DNA of 64,000 bases from Earliella scabrosa (GCA_022605405.1 JABYQQ010000015.1:434001-498000); one strand, 5' to 3'. Numbered from the stretch's first letter, positions 24,374-42,197 are shown. The notes: generated by a model from the sequence alone, not told the origin. Made by a program: numbers and translations.

Positions 24374-24379
24374 ACGCGT
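24374..24379. promoter_or_regulatory. ACGCGT (MCB-like) box 1 upstream of MCM7
   Basis: Palindromic ACGCGT about 120 bases before the MCM7 ATG. In budding and fission yeast this hexamer mediates G1/S transcription of replication genes. The position fits; binding is not shown. Confidence 0.45.
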
Positions 24380-24481
24380 CTCGTCACCTGCCGTCACACC
24401 TCGTCACACTCACCCAGCGCTCGCCCACATCCATTCGCGCAGACCACGACGATCTCTCTCCACACTTCCCCAGCCCACTTG

Positions 24482-24487
24482 ACGCGT
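24482..24487. promoter_or_regulatory. ACGCGT (MCB-like) box 2 upstream of MCM7
   Basis: Second ACGCGT, 9 bases before the MCM7 ATG, so probably within or very near the 5' UTR. It could equally be chance in a GC-rich leader. Confidence 0.35.
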
Positions 24488-24495
24488 CTGTCGCG

Positions 24496-27276
<2,781 letters not shown>

Positions 27277-27516
27277 CGGCCCGCGTTCATGTCATGCTTC
27301 CTTGTTTCGATCTCTTATCCTCATCCATCTCTGTAGGTTATCATCTGTGGTCAACTGTGGTCTGCTCCCGCTATCTCCACCATGCTCTGTTGTCTGTACT
27401 GTTCTGTAGCACATAAATATTACCTGTCCATGCATACGGTATGAGAATACAAATGATCCAAGACGATGATGATCTCAATGAGCGACATGTCTACCTACAT
27501 CTACAAGGGTCCAAAA

Positions 27517-30412
27517 CTATCGCGTCTCCGAGGCGTGCTCCCAACTGCTCCCGCTGCCAGTCACACTCCCTGGGCTGTCCGACCGTTCCCGCTCCTTGTC
27601 CTCCACGGGGGAGTCAGGCTCGTCTCGATAACGCGTCTGCTTGCCGCTTCCAGCTGTTGGCGGGTCATCGTCATCCAGGAAGCCAGAGTGCAGGCCTGTG
27701 TCCAGTCCAGGCGAGATCGAGTGCGGCCGCAACGCGGTCTCCTCGTCCACGTCCTCATCGTCCGAAACTTCGCCAAACGCATCGTAGAGCTCCTTGGTCG
27801 TCCGCTGAGGGCCGCGAGCGCCTCCGCTTACGCGGCCGAGCGAGCCCATCGCAACGTCGTCGTCATCGCGGAGGGTTGTGTAGTTTGCACGACGCTTGCG
27901 CATGACCGCGCGTCGCCAGAAGAAGAGGCCAACACCAATGCCGAAGAGGGCGACGGCCCCGATCGCGACGAAGAACCACATCTGGTTGGTGACGAGGTTC
28001 GAGAGGTCGGAGAACCAACCCTCGTCAGGCGTGGGCACCGTGGTCGGGGACGATGAGCCGCCCTCAACCGGCTTAGGAGGCTCTGTTGAGGCCCCCGAGC
28101 CGGCAGTGGTAGTGAACGCGGGCTTCGTATTCTCGCCCTCCGAAACGCCATGGTCGCCGGGAAGGTGATCCGTCGGACGAGGCCGAGTGGTGCTCGAGAT
28201 GACCGAAGAAGTGGAAGAGGCGCCTGAGGTTGAATTTCCAGGGAGTGGGGGGAAGGCGGTCTCGTCATCATCAGGCGAGACGTCGTAGAGCGTGACCTTG
28301 CTTGCATCGGCGACAGATCCCCATATGGTCATGCTCCAACCAATGAAAGATCCAGGGTAGTTGTCGTTGTTCTGGTCAGAAACACGGATACTCCACTCTC
28401 CCACTGGATCCTCGTCCCTAAAAGTCAAGGGGGGGAACACCTTCAGTTCTTGCGGAGCGGTCTTACGGCAGAGCAACTCACCAATGCTTGACGGTCATGA
28501 ACTGCCAGCCAGGGTATCCCGAGTCCGCGTTGTCGCCGTGACGACGGGCGGCCAGTACACTCTTGACTCCGTTCGGACTAACGAGCTCGACTTCGACGTC
28601 CCCGCGGCGCTTATGTGTGATCCACACCTTGACGGTGATGTGCTCAAGCTTCTCGAAGTTGTGCTCGTCAAGAAGCTCCTTGGTGATGGACATCTTGCTC
28701 TCCAGGCCCTCAGGAGGGATGTGCTCTCCGCCACTCGTGGTACCGAACGAATCCATCGTACCGTTGTTGATCTGAACGACCGGCAGTTCTATCCAGGCCT
28801 GCGGCTTGACCGACTCCCAAGTTTGCGCAGCCTTCACAAACTCTAGCCCGTTCAGGCTGCCGTAGCCGTATTTGTAGCTGTACGGGCGCCCAGCAGCGGT
28901 CATCTCCCAGTCGGGATCGTCGGGGTTCACCTGCAGAGCTGTGCGAACGCATATATGTTGGATGTCGCGCCAGTTCAAATTGGGGCTGCAAGAGACATGT
29001 CAGTCAATACAGTGAAGCAGATCATGGTAAACATCCGACTCACTTCGCTTCAAGAGCGAGCGCGAAGACACCAGCAGCATTGGGCGCGGCAGCAGAAGTT
29101 CCGCCGTGAGAGTGTGAACACTTGTTCTTGCCCCTGTCGGTGGTCGTCTGTGTAATCGCGTCAAGGATGGGTAGATCGGAGATAAGGGGGCTACGTACGA
29201 TGTGGTGTCCGCTCCCTGACGTGTATGCGACAATCATGTTCGCTGCACAAGCCTCGGAATAGTCAGGGTGGAACCCCTTGTAGTCGATGGCCGCGACAGT
29301 AACAGAGAAGATGCTGTTCGTGTAGCCATCAAAGTTGCACTGGTCACCACTCCGCCCGCCGTTGCCACTTGCAAAAACGAAGACGGAACCCTTCCCAGCG
29401 CGACCTTGCTGTATACCGTTCACCATAGCCTTCTTGATGAGGTAGCTCGGTCCCTCCATTGACCTGCCATCGTCGGGGGGACCCCAGCTGCATGAGTATA
29501 TTGAGGTGTTTTGGTAGTCGTAGTTGAGTGCGGCGGCCTCGTCAATGTCGGATATGGGTCCCGAGAGGATCCGGATGCCAGCGACCTTGGAGTCGTATGC
29601 AATGCCTACGCCGCAGACATCGTTCCTCACCGCGGCAATCTGTCCTGCGCAACGGGTACCATGGTGGTCATCGAAGAGAACGGGTGTGGGGAGGTCGGTA
29701 TGGTCGTTGTAGTCATATGAGCCATACGCGTACTGCGTACAGAGGATCAAGGTGAGGATATGAAGGCAAAGCAGGAAAGAACTAGGGTACTCACGAAGTT
29801 CGCAGCGAGGTCATCGCTGGTGTAATCCAAGCCATCGTCTACCAGGGCCGTGATCACACCCTTCCCTGTGATGCCCATATCCCAAACTGGGGTGACGTTC
29901 ATCATATGCTCTGGGAAGTCATCGTTGACGAGGTGCCATTGCCTCTGAAACTCTGGGTCGTGGAGTCCGAGCCGACGAGCAGCGTCCGCATTGGTTTCTA
30001 TCTTGTCGGGCGGCGGTCGTATGGGCGGCGGGGCACGCTTGACGCGCTGACGGAGGGTCTGGGGGAACACGTTCCTAACGGAGGAAGCTACTCTTCGTCT
30101 CCGCAGAGAGTCGTCAGACCTGGGGGAATACTGGGAACGTGCCTCCTGCCGCAAAGCTTCGAGTGATTGTAGGACGGGGTCGGCATCCCGCTTCTGAAGG
30201 CTCTTCGCTACTCGAACGAGCCAATGGTTCGCCAACTCCCCGGCCTGTTCCACAACCTCTACGCCCAACACCCGTGCAGATTCGGCCAGCGATGCTCCTG
30301 CGAGAGGGTCGTGTTCTAGCACATAGTAGTCGTGTGTCTGGTAGTGTCGCTTCGCGGGTTGCAGTGCCAGAACCGACTGTATAGCAAGAACGAGAGTGAG
30401 CGGAAGACGCAT
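27517..30412 (-). CDS. KEX2: Kexin (Kex2), furin-type proprotein-processing endoprotease
   Basis: A late-Golgi serine protease that cuts secreted precursors after Lys-Arg or Arg-Arg. The start at 30412 gives a signal peptide (MRLPLTLVLAIQSVLA), a propeptide with an autocleavage site RQRVKR (about residue 126) and the S8 catalytic domain. The catalytic Asp is in ALVDDGLDY (about 192), His in FDDHHGTRCAG (about 230), the oxyanion Asn in FASGNGG (about 330) and Ser in HGGTSAAAP (about 402). The P domain follows (KVWITHKRRGDVEVELVSPN to PGSFIGWSMTIWGS). After a Ser/Thr/Pro-rich stalk comes one membrane span (WFFVAIGAVALFGIGVGLFF), a basic stop-transfer (WRRAVMRKRR) and an acidic cytosolic tail. 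Several introns are in frame. All family parts are present. Convergent with MCM7 (240 bases). Confidence 0.95.
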
Positions 30413-30949
30413 GTCGCGTCGAGATGCAGCGAGCGTTGCTGCGCGTATGGGGCGAGCGGGCGAGGGGAGAGAGGGTGGTGGTGCGGAGGAAGGAGGATGC
30501 GTTCACACCGATGTCTGTGCAGCTCTGTATCCGCTGGTCACATCGCCCGCAGTTACGCTTTGGCGCGCGTCTCAATCTGGGTACTGATCGTCACAAGAAA
30601 GCCTCAAAGAGTCCTGGCTCCTACTGCTTATTGCTCCCACCATGACCATCATTCTCACCAATACCGCCTGCGGAAGCAACGTTCACATGGAATAATGTAG
30701 ACCCTGTTTCGTTGACCAGAACATGGCTGACTAGGTGCCAGTCGAAGTCCACAGCGGGGATCTTGAGCCGCGAACCCCTGCGCCGACTGCGACAATGCGC
30801 CGGGCGGTCGCAGGTAGTAGAGTGGGCGCATGGGCAGTATTGCAAGGTGCGCGATAAGCAGCATGTGGTGTTACACATTGAGGTGCTATACATAGTCATA
30901 CAATTCAGTTGGATGGACTGCAAGATGCCTGGCGGTCAGTGCCTTGGCG
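30413..30949. promoter_or_regulatory. KEX2 upstream region / MTHFR downstream region
   Basis: 537 bases between the KEX2 start and the MTHFR stop, both on the minus strand. It should hold the KEX2 promoter and the MTHFR 3' UTR. Short open frames have no family resemblance, and no hairpin or known site was recognised. Confidence 0.5.
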
Positions 30950-33262
<2,313 letters not shown>

Positions 33263-33588
33263 CGCGGAGACCGACCAGAGGCGACTGGTGTGCAGTGTGT
33301 GAAGACAAGAGGGCAAGGGCAGTCGGAGTCCCGCACACGGCCCCCGAGACAAAATCGACAGAACGCGCCATAAGACGGAGATCGCCAATAATTGGATCCT
33401 TTACGAGCGCCAATCTAATCTAGGGCGAGGCGCTAATCCAATCTACCCAGGGACCCCAGCTCCCCAAACATCGGCAAACAGCCTCTCGCTGTCTGGGACA
33501 GCGACCAAGTCTCCGCACTCATCACTGTTGTCCTCCTAGTGCCTCCAAGTCATCTAGAGTCGTCCCGTCTGCCTCGCCGTTGTCCGAC
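33263..33588. promoter_or_regulatory. Divergent promoter, MTHFR / YPT6
   Basis: 326 bases between opposed start codons. No ACGCGT or TATA box was noted; the segment before YPT6 is C/T-rich. It contains open frames that extend the MTHFR first exon upstream, which I read as leader sequence rather than coding. Confidence 0.4.
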
Positions 33589-34547
<959 letters not shown>

Positions 34548-34791
34548 GGTCTTCACGGCGTGACAGCGCGTACCATCCACCGTTCTGCTCGTCGTATTCT
34601 TGTATGTACTTTCTGCCCATGTGTATACCTTTCCACATAGTTTATTACAGTCCCCAGTGTTGTACATCGCTGAGCAACAAAGTTCTAGCATTACAACAAC
34701 ACCTATTTGCTACAGATGCGATCCGTCCATGCAATGTACACTACACTTCCGCGCAAGCCACTGCATCCCAATTGTCATCGATCAACCCCGG

Positions 34792-36228
34792 TTCATTGTG
34801 TTACCTGCGCCTCTTGGGTTCGAGTCGGTAAACTGGGCCCACGACTCGTCCTTCAACCTCTTTTCCTCCGCTTTCTCGTCGCCAAAGGCGGTACCGTCTT
34901 GTTCAGCGTCGATCGCAAGCTGTTCCTTGGACGTGAGTTGGTTTTCCGACTGAGGGCTGCAGCAGGTTCATCGGCGCGCGTTCCCGGAACGAATGATCAG
35001 AAGAACTCACCCTCCGCCGGAGATAATGTTGCCTCGCTGCTGTTCAATCTCAAGATACTCGTCGATCGTCATAGTCGGCAGTCGATGGTCGGCTTGGAAA
35101 ACTTGCGCTTGAAGCCTTGCACGTTCCGCGGCGTTTGACGGGAGAATCATGAACGGTCGCAGGGGCTTTGTGACTATGAGGGTGACGGACTCCTGATATG
35201 ACCAGCGATATCTCTTACCTTTCCCTGGGGGTCAAGCAATGGTCCCTTACCATCCGGCCCTCCCCTGTTGACAGGTGCGTCCAGCCTCCACATATCGTCC
35301 TCAGCACGTTTCTTCGCCATACGAGGATCGTCCGAAGGCGCCGGCTGCGATGGAGTAGGAGGGGCATTACGAAGGAGGTCGAGCTCTTGGTTGGTACTCT
35401 CGAGTTGGGTGTGTGCCTCTGCGTAAATGTAACGTAGAAGGAGAATCAGAGCTTCCCGTAGGACATCCTCTGTGTCGGAGTCCACCTCTTCCATACTCGG
35501 GTCTGCAGACTTGGACGAGGGATCGGGAAGAACAGAAGCGATGAGTTCCAGGTTGGTGCTGGGTTCAACAGTATTCTGTCTTGTGCGCTTCCTCACAGCC
35601 TACCACACTCTTGAGCCTCCAAAGTGAGTCGGGGCGAGCACAGTGCTCACCTCGATGTGCGCTTTGATGTCCTTCTCGCGCTTATACTGCTTGATCTTCA
35701 GCTCCCTCCGTTTAGCAGGGTCTGTCACCGAAGAGGCGGGACGTCCATAGAGAGCTTTGTCTTCTTCCGTGATGATCTCATACTGTTCGAGGTAACGGAT
35801 GAAAGACTCCAGGTACCTCTGCCTGGCTTGGTGAATGTCAAAGAGCCGAACGTCGAGGGCGACGGTGCGTACCTTAACACTGCTCGCCAGATCAATCCGC
35901 TCCTCCCTATCCGTCGTCCGAATGCGAGACGTAACTTCGGACAGCACGTAGGGCACCAGGATGTAGACAAGATCACGAGTCGGGATGTCGGCAAGCTGCT
36001 CATTGGCACTGAAGAGAGCAAGTTTCGCGACCCGAGAGCTGCATTGCCGAAGGTCAGCCAGCGCGCTTCGTATGAGTTCCTGCGGGGTCACGCTGGTAAG
36101 TAGCAGAAGATGCGGTTGCGACGCCTGCTTCGCACCTGAGTCTCATCCTCGATCGTAGGAAGGTTCAATGCCTTCGAGGCAGTTGTGAGTGCTCGATGGA
36201 AGAGCAAAGGGAGAGGCACTTCGTCCAT
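34792..36228 (-). CDS. TAP42: TAP42/alpha4-family PP2A regulatory protein
   Basis: It binds catalytic subunits of PP2A-type phosphatases and acts downstream of TORC1. The start at 36228 gives MDEVPLPLLFHRALTTASKA. An intron with acceptor CCCCGCAG joins to ELIRSALADLRQCSSRVAKL. Then come FSANEQLADIPTRDLVYILV, RQRYLESFIRYLEQYEIITE, RRELKIKQYKREKDIKAHIE, LLLRYIYAEAHTQLESTNQE, DDMWRLDAP and MTIDEYLEIEQQRGNI. The end DESWAQFTDSNPRGAGNTMN is the conserved C-terminus. A helical TPR-like N-half and disordered C-half fit the family. Length is about 390 residues. Head to head with POT1 and convergent with YPT6 (244 bases). Confidence 0.93.
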
Positions 36229-36382
36229 GTTTTTTGGGCAAGAGTTTGCTGATCAGGGTACACTGAGAAGTTCGTCAGTCAGAAGAGGATGTCGTTCGTA
36301 CAAGACGAAATTCGTGCGCTGCTGGAGAACCCTCGAACTGTCCTGGAATCCGCGCCGGGCCGGAAATGCCGCGTGCGTTCAA

Positions 36383-36388
36383 ACGCGT
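36383..36388. promoter_or_regulatory. ACGCGT (MCB-like) box between TAP42 and POT1
   Basis: A single ACGCGT in a run of CGCGTCGCGTCGCG within the 288-base divergent promoter. It is about 130 bases before the POT1 start. A link to G1/S control of POT1 is only inferred from yeast MBF targets. Confidence 0.3.
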
Positions 36389-36516
36389 CGCGTCGCGTAA
36401 GCGCGCGGCGCGACTGTACCATCCGCATCTTCTGCCACCGTTCTAACCAGTTCCAACTCTGACTTCTACTTCAATCTGGGTCCCTTGGGTATAGCTCTGG
36501 CTCCTTTATCTTACAC

Positions 36517-39500
36517 ATGGCTGCAAGCCTGGCGGCGCTAGAACCCGTCCACCCGGAATACCAAGAGGCGGTAACTGCAACTTTTAGACCTGAAGAGCGG
36601 AGGAGCGTGTTGGACATCTGCAAGAAGGGTACAGATGGGACGGGATATATCGAAGGGAAGACATTCCAGCGATGCAAGATACAGGGTGGCTGCCTGTTGC
36701 TCGTCTTAATGGTCGAACACGGCTACCGTCTTCATGTCCTACTCTGCGGGAGCATCTCCCAATACTTCAACACCCATCCCATCCCCACTGGAACATCAAT
36801 CCGTCTCTGCACCAGAGGTCTTGCGATAGAGGAGGGACGGCAAGAACCGCCGGTTCTTGCGAAGAGATTCGTCTGGAGGGAAGGTGTCGTGATTCATGTG
36901 CTCAAGAAGACCGGAGAAGTGTTTCTTGATACGCTCTCTAGTACGCGTACGTATTCGTACACCCGTAGTGTTACAACCAGCACGAACTCATGTATCTATT
37001 CTCCACGCAGACCATTCACAACTAGAGCAAGCTAATTCAGTCCCTTCCAGTCCACCCATAATCCCCCAGAAGAGGAAGAGATCGTCGCCTCCGCGAACTA
37101 CGAACTCGGACGGAGCAGAGAAGCTGTCGATGCCAATTCCCGCTCACACTGGTGTTCCAGGTCAGTGGTATTCTTCCATTTTGACATTGCTGTTGAGTGA
37201 TTGGCATCCACAGAAGAAGCCACTCCCGTCCTGCCGGAAGCCGACCACATGCAGCTCGACCCTCCAGAACCTGCTACCACGACTGCCCCTATTGGTGCTG
37301 CCAATGTGGAGTCGGAGGGACCGAAACCCACTGAGGTAGAATTCGACTCTCAGAATCCCCAGAGCTTACCTTCGCCACCTCCTGAGATCCACGCCGTCGA
37401 AGAAGGTGAGCGCGGTGCAACAACGGGACGCGTACAAGAGACCGGCGACTCGCCCCTTCCTGCCGCTGCTCATGCCCCCAATAACCTTCGCCCTCACGAG
37501 GACGCTGCAGTCATGATCGTTCCGTCTCACCAACCACTGACCGCTGTGTCCAAAGCAACAACCAAGCGACGCGCTGGAGTGAAACCACGAGACGAAGACC
37601 ATCATCGGCCCCAGACTGTTCAAGAGCGCAAGAGATCGCGCCATAACCAGGATCGGAGAACGAAAAAGTCAGAAAAGAAGTTTAGGGCCGCGTCCATCGC
37701 CTCCAAAACAGAGACTCGGGAGGCGGACGCAGATGACGAAGATGATGATGAGTACTACTGGGACCACGCAGAGCAAGATTTCCCGGCCGCGTTACTTCTT
37801 GAAGATGCTGGCCAGCAACAAGCTTTAGAAACCGAAGTTCGTCCACCGACCCCCAAGCACGACGAACCACAACCTGCGTCTGTTGCCCGGCCTGCCGAAG
37901 AGCCAGAAGATCCCATTGCTTCACTCCGCGCTGGATGCGTCACTGATACCGTAAGTATTGTCGGCATCGTGCTCTCTTTCTACGTATTGTCCTCTAATCT
38001 CACGTAGTGCAGGTATACTCCGCTGATCAAATTTGGAGGTGTGGGGATGAAGTGTATCATGGGCATTGTCGCGTCATCCAGCAGCATCATCCAGACAAAG
38101 AATGCAGGTAAGTGATCGAATCTAGCCATTCGCATGGGTCCATGCTAAGTCTCGCTCCGCGCAGAGTTTATGGCCAGGTTCTTCTTGCTTGATCCCACTA
38201 ACGTTGCCTCCAGCGGTCTTGGCGTAACTCTGTTTGAGAAGTCCGAAATGGCTCTTCCCCGTCCAGAAGTCGGTGATGTGCTACTGCTGCGCAACATCGC
38301 TGTCAGTAGTCTCTCTAGCTATCAGAGCTCATACCTCATATTGATCTGGTCTCTAGGTGGACAGCAAGTTCAGCAACAACGCGGTCGGAGCGTCGTTCAA
38401 GGGATGGCAATGGGCAATGTTCAGCGTGACGGGCGAGCTGTCTAGCGCGCCTCGGGATACCTGTTCGCTGCGCTACTTCCACCCTGGAAAAACCGAGCTG
38501 CATCACAGTCTGCGCTTGGGAGATTGGTGGCGCGACACATCTTCCAGCGCGACCACTTTCGATATCGAAGCCTCCGTGTCTTTATCCACCAGGCGCACTA
38601 GACAGCATAAGTTGATGTCGGAAGCACAGCCCGACGAATACTTCGATTGTACCGTTGAGGTACGCCAGTCCGCTGGTCTACGAACGCGTTCATGCTGAAA
38701 TTTCATTCTGCGACAGGTGTTGCATGGCTTCAGGAACGACAACAGTATCCACAACGTCTACACACTCTTTGTCACCGATTACACTCGCCATCCGTCCTCT
38801 TCCCCTACCCAAGGTTCTTGGTGTCCGCCGCAGCTCGCAGAGATCGTGATGCCAGTGGAGCTATGGGAGAGCGCGACGGCTGTTGGACCCAAGATGCAGG
38901 CAGGAGAGTTCTACTCCATTCGCAACATCAAGCTCAGATTGAACGGCGGAGGGTACCTGGAAGGCAAGATGGTCGAAGGAGAGAAGATCACGAAGCTTGA
39001 CGAGGATGAGCTCGAGAACCAACCTCATCTTGTCGCTCTACTACAGTGCGTACATTCTGGTGGTTCAGATTCAGATGACGATGCTGATGGGACCTTAGGC
39101 GAAAGAAGGAATGGGAAACAAAGGTGAAGACTAGCGGCGTCGTTCACGAGTTCCCTAGCCTGCTCATCGAAGAGGCGGAGGAGGGCAAACACTTCAACTG
39201 CACGGTGGAGGTATGTATTTGTGCTGCACACTGTTCAGTTCCCCGCGGCTAATTGCTGCGAATGTAGGTTGTTCACATCTCCGCCAAGGAGACCCACGTA
39301 TACCTATATGTGACCGACTACACCGAGCGCAGGGACATGGTCCCAGTCTCGGCTGGCATGGACGCAGAGGCTCTCACTAACCGTGTCTTACGCATATCTG
39401 TGAACGATGGGCAGGTCGATACTGCGAAAGATCTTGAGATCGGCGACTTCATCACCATCCGCAATCTCAGGTTGAAGTTTGGTGGAAGCCCTCCTAAACT

Positions 39501-40478
39501 CTCCGGGCACTTGGGTGGTGACCAGCGCTTAATCACGAAGCTCAACCCGAAGGTGACAGGGAACGCGGAGCTGAGGGCATTACTCAGGTACGGTCACTCT
39601 CCTCCGCAATTGATGATTGAAGCAATACTCACGACTTGCGAAGGCGGAAGGAGGCGCTCTACGCCGCACAGAAGAAGTCAAAATCTAGCAAGAAGCGTAC
39701 TGCTCGTCAGGCCGCATCCGAGGAGGCGACATCGAAAGCCGAGACAAGGGAGTCTTCGACTGCAAGTACCATCAAGCAAGAGAAGGGTAAAGGCAAAGCT
39801 GTGGCGAAGCCCGACCCGTTCGTCTCGTTGAGTGAGGTCAAGGCGAGCGATGCCTGCCCCGCCGTCTTCCGCGTGCGGGCGCGAGTGGTCGACTTCTTCC
39901 CCGATAATCTCCGTGACTGCGTAGTCTTCCAGTGCACGTCTTGCAACGAAATGTGCGTTGTGTTCTCCTATATCATGCATGCGTTGTGTAGGAAGGCGCT
40001 AACGTGCGGCTGCAGTATTCCCTCTGCGCGCAAGATGTGCGTGAAGTGCGACGACGTCATGGAAGACGAGACGTCCGTGCGCGGGTTCTTCCATCTCTAT
40101 TTCCGCATCGCAGACGAGGAGGGCACGACCTTCGACGTATCGGTCTCGGACGAGCGGGTCAGTCTCTTCATTGTGATCCCGAATTCCCGTCGACTTACTT
40201 CTTCTGCACAGTGCTCCGTACTCCAAGATCTCGTCCCAGACGACGTGTTTGAGGACGAGGAAGCGTTTGCGGACTTCGTCGCGCATCTCAAACCGCTCCT
40301 CGGCGACCTGCTTCTGGTCTCAAAGGGAGAGGCCCGTCGCCGACCAGTGGCACAGGACGGTGATACGGCAGACACGCCGGTCATGGACCTCACTCTCGGG
40401 ACCTGGCAGCCCGAGGGCGACGCCGAGTCGCGCGCATACATCGTGCTCAAACACTGCGTGCGCGACGATAACTCATAG
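36517..40478 (+). CDS. POT1: Telomere single-strand-binding protein Pot1
   Basis: Predicted shelterin component that caps the G-rich telomere overhang. The start at 36517 gives MAASLAALEPVHPEYQEAV, with a first beta-rich, OB-like segment (GYIEGKTFQRCKIQGGCLLL to VIHVLKKTGEVFLDTL). A long charged Ser/Pro linker with basic clusters follows (KRRAGVKPRD, RKRSRHNQDRRTKK). The Telo_bind OB1 reads YTPLIKFGGVGMKCIMGIVA, FMARFFLLDPTNVASS and EVGDVLLLRNIAV. Then come two mutually similar OB modules: FDCTVEVLHGF, LFVTDYTRHP, YSIRNIKLRL; and FNCTVEVVHISA, LYVTDYTERR, ITIRNLRLKF. The last OB has a zinc-type CxxC/CxxC pair (FQCTSCNE and MCVKCDD). Eleven or so introns. The Pot1 call rests on OB1 and domain order; another multi-OB protein is less likely. 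Confidence 0.8.
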
Positions 40479-40618
40479 TCCCCCTACGACGTTCTTGACA
40501 CTGAAACTGCTCCCTGTTTATTCTGTAACATATTCGATGTCCATGTAGCGCTACGCATCTTGTCCCCACTATGATCATCATGGCGCACATTGAGCGTCCT
40601 TCTTGACACTTTCCGGAC

Positions 40619-41967
40619 TCACTCCGGCTTACGCACTACAACGACCCAAGCATCCAGCCAGCCCATGTCCACCAGCGTCGCCTCCCATGCCGTGCACAAC
40701 CGTTCCTCGACCCATGCCTCCCGCCCGCACTCGGTCACATACGCCGCAGGGTCGTTCTCCAGCTCTTCCACACGCCGGTGTAAGAACTCCGCGTACTCCT
40801 TCGACACCTTGCGGACGACCTCGACAGGCAATGGGCATGCGCCGGTCGTCAGCATGTCGAGAACCTGATTGAGGGATAGACCGAGCGTATCTCTTGACCG
40901 TTGGGGCAGTTCTGGTGCCGAGGACTTGTTTGCAGCGCCGTTGCGGCCGGGAGCAGTGCAGGGACGGCGGGATGCCTTTCGTGGAAGGAATGGAAGTTCG
41001 ATGAGCGACTTGGAGGCACCGCCGTCCAAGTACTGGGTGCTAGAAGTGAATCCGACTAGGACAGATGTGCCAGGTCGCAAAGTCCGTTGTAGCTCCTCGA
41101 TGCGGTAATGCAGGCTTTTCAGAGGGATGCAGTCTAGAGAGACGGCAGGGATGTTACGAGGGAAGTCGTGCAAGAAGGCCCACGAAGGCGGGGCTGAGCA
41201 CGAGCTGATCTTTGCATGCATATAGGGACTGGGGAGTGACGTATAGTCTGCCAGCCGCCTCGTTAGTTACGGCCGAATCGGCTCGAGAATACTGGGGATG
41301 AATACAGGCGACACAGAGTTACAGACTTACCCTGGAGGGATGGCTGAAGACTCATTAGCAAGGAACTAGATAGGCATGGGACATTATGGTTACTTACAAT
41401 CACGCGCGACAAGCCCTCTATGGGTGACAATGCCACAGATAGTAGCCGTACAACAAGATTCCAATGCAGATCGACATCGAGTCGTATATCCACACCGTGG
41501 ACCGACAACGTGTTGTTGAGTAGCAGGGGCAGAGTATCCCTTGGATTTCGCAGCTCCAGTCGCTCGCTCAAGATATCGTCGTACAGTGTCGATAGGGGAA
41601 TCCAGATGGTAGTCTTCTTGCTTGTGACGCTAGAAAAGACTGCAGCGCGATATGCGAGAGACGCGTACTGTGACGGCCAGATCGACTGAGTAGGGGTGAC
41701 CACTTCAAGCAAGGCTTGTAGGATTGGTCTTGCATTTGCAACAGTGGCAGGACGGCGGGGACCGTACAGGAAGAATAGACTGATGGCCGCGCACATGCAC
41801 AGAATCACAGCGAGGCAGAAGAGCAGATGTGCGAGTTCGGCGAGGCAGACAACGAAGTCCGTCTTTGTGACATGAGTTTTGAGTTCTTCCAGTATAGAAT
41901 TGCAGTATTGGAGGATTTGGTCGTAGACTTGCAGCATTGATGTCTTCAAAAGCTGTTGCCTGTTCAT
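40619..41967 (-). CDS. Unrecognised single-span membrane protein
   Basis: I do not recognise the family. The start at 41967 gives MNRQQLLKTSMLQVYDQILQ. One strong hydrophobic span follows at residues about 38-69 (FVVCLAELAHLLFCLAVILC onward), so it is anchored near the N-terminus. The remaining 330 residues look globular: YRAAVFSSVTSKKTTIWIPL, VDIRLDVDLHWNLVVRLLSV, SVLVGFTSSTQYLDGGASK and a helical end EYAEFLHRRVEELENDPAAY then CGREAWVEERLCTAWEATL. Two short introns around the mini-exon PSLQ join what look like two separate open frames (41,263-42,036 and 40,619-41,221) in phase. Convergent with POT1 (140 bases) and head to head with the second HSF gene (230 bases). Coding status is supported by length, phase-keeping introns and composition. 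Function is unknown. Confidence 0.65.
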
Positions 41968-42162
41968 CGTGATGGAGGGAAGGAGAGAACAAGGAGGACA
42001 ACAAGCGCCCGGTGCACGACGAGGATAGTATATCACATGATCGTGGCGTGTCCCTTCGGCGCTTATGACGACAGTTCTTGGACTCTGACCGTGGCCGAGG
42101 GTACAGGCTTTGGGTCTGCCACTTCCCTCCTACTCCCTCTTTGTGCGTGCTACCTCCTCCCC

Positions 42163-42168
42163 TATATA
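42163..42168 (+). promoter_or_regulatory. TATA-box-like TATATA upstream of HSF paralogue B
   Basis: TATATA lies 30 bases before the ATG at 42198, in the 230-base divergent promoter. The spacing would suit a start site very near the ATG, or a short leader. The upstream flank is C/T-rich. Confidence 0.4.
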
Positions 42169-42197
42169 CATCCACACTTCAGACGCCAGCACACTGG

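Larger units (their letters stand above)
23918..24495. promoter_or_regulatory. Divergent promoter, DNMT1 / MCM7, with ACGCGT boxes
   Basis: 578 bases between two S-phase-type genes. ACGCGT, the fungal MluI cell-cycle box bound by MBF in yeasts, occurs at 24,374-24,379 and 24,482-24,487, just before the MCM7 start. A third copy lies in MCM7 intron 1 (24,563-24,568). The DNMT1-proximal half has none. Repeats of CGTCAC (about 24,384-24,407) also stand out. Function is inferred from yeast only. Confidence 0.5.

Noticed and set aside
33263..33388. N-terminal extension of MTHFR to 33,388
   Set aside because: The longer start adds 42 residues unlike the family. The Met at 33,262 (MKVVDKI) matches fungal orthologue openings. 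A mitochondrial leader cannot be fully excluded but is not needed.
40619..42036. Two separate genes (40,619-41,221 and 41,263-42,036)
   Set aside because: Two short introns with GT/AG ends flanking a mini-exon join them in phase, the downstream frame has no good context of its own, and no stop-plus-start gap is needed.
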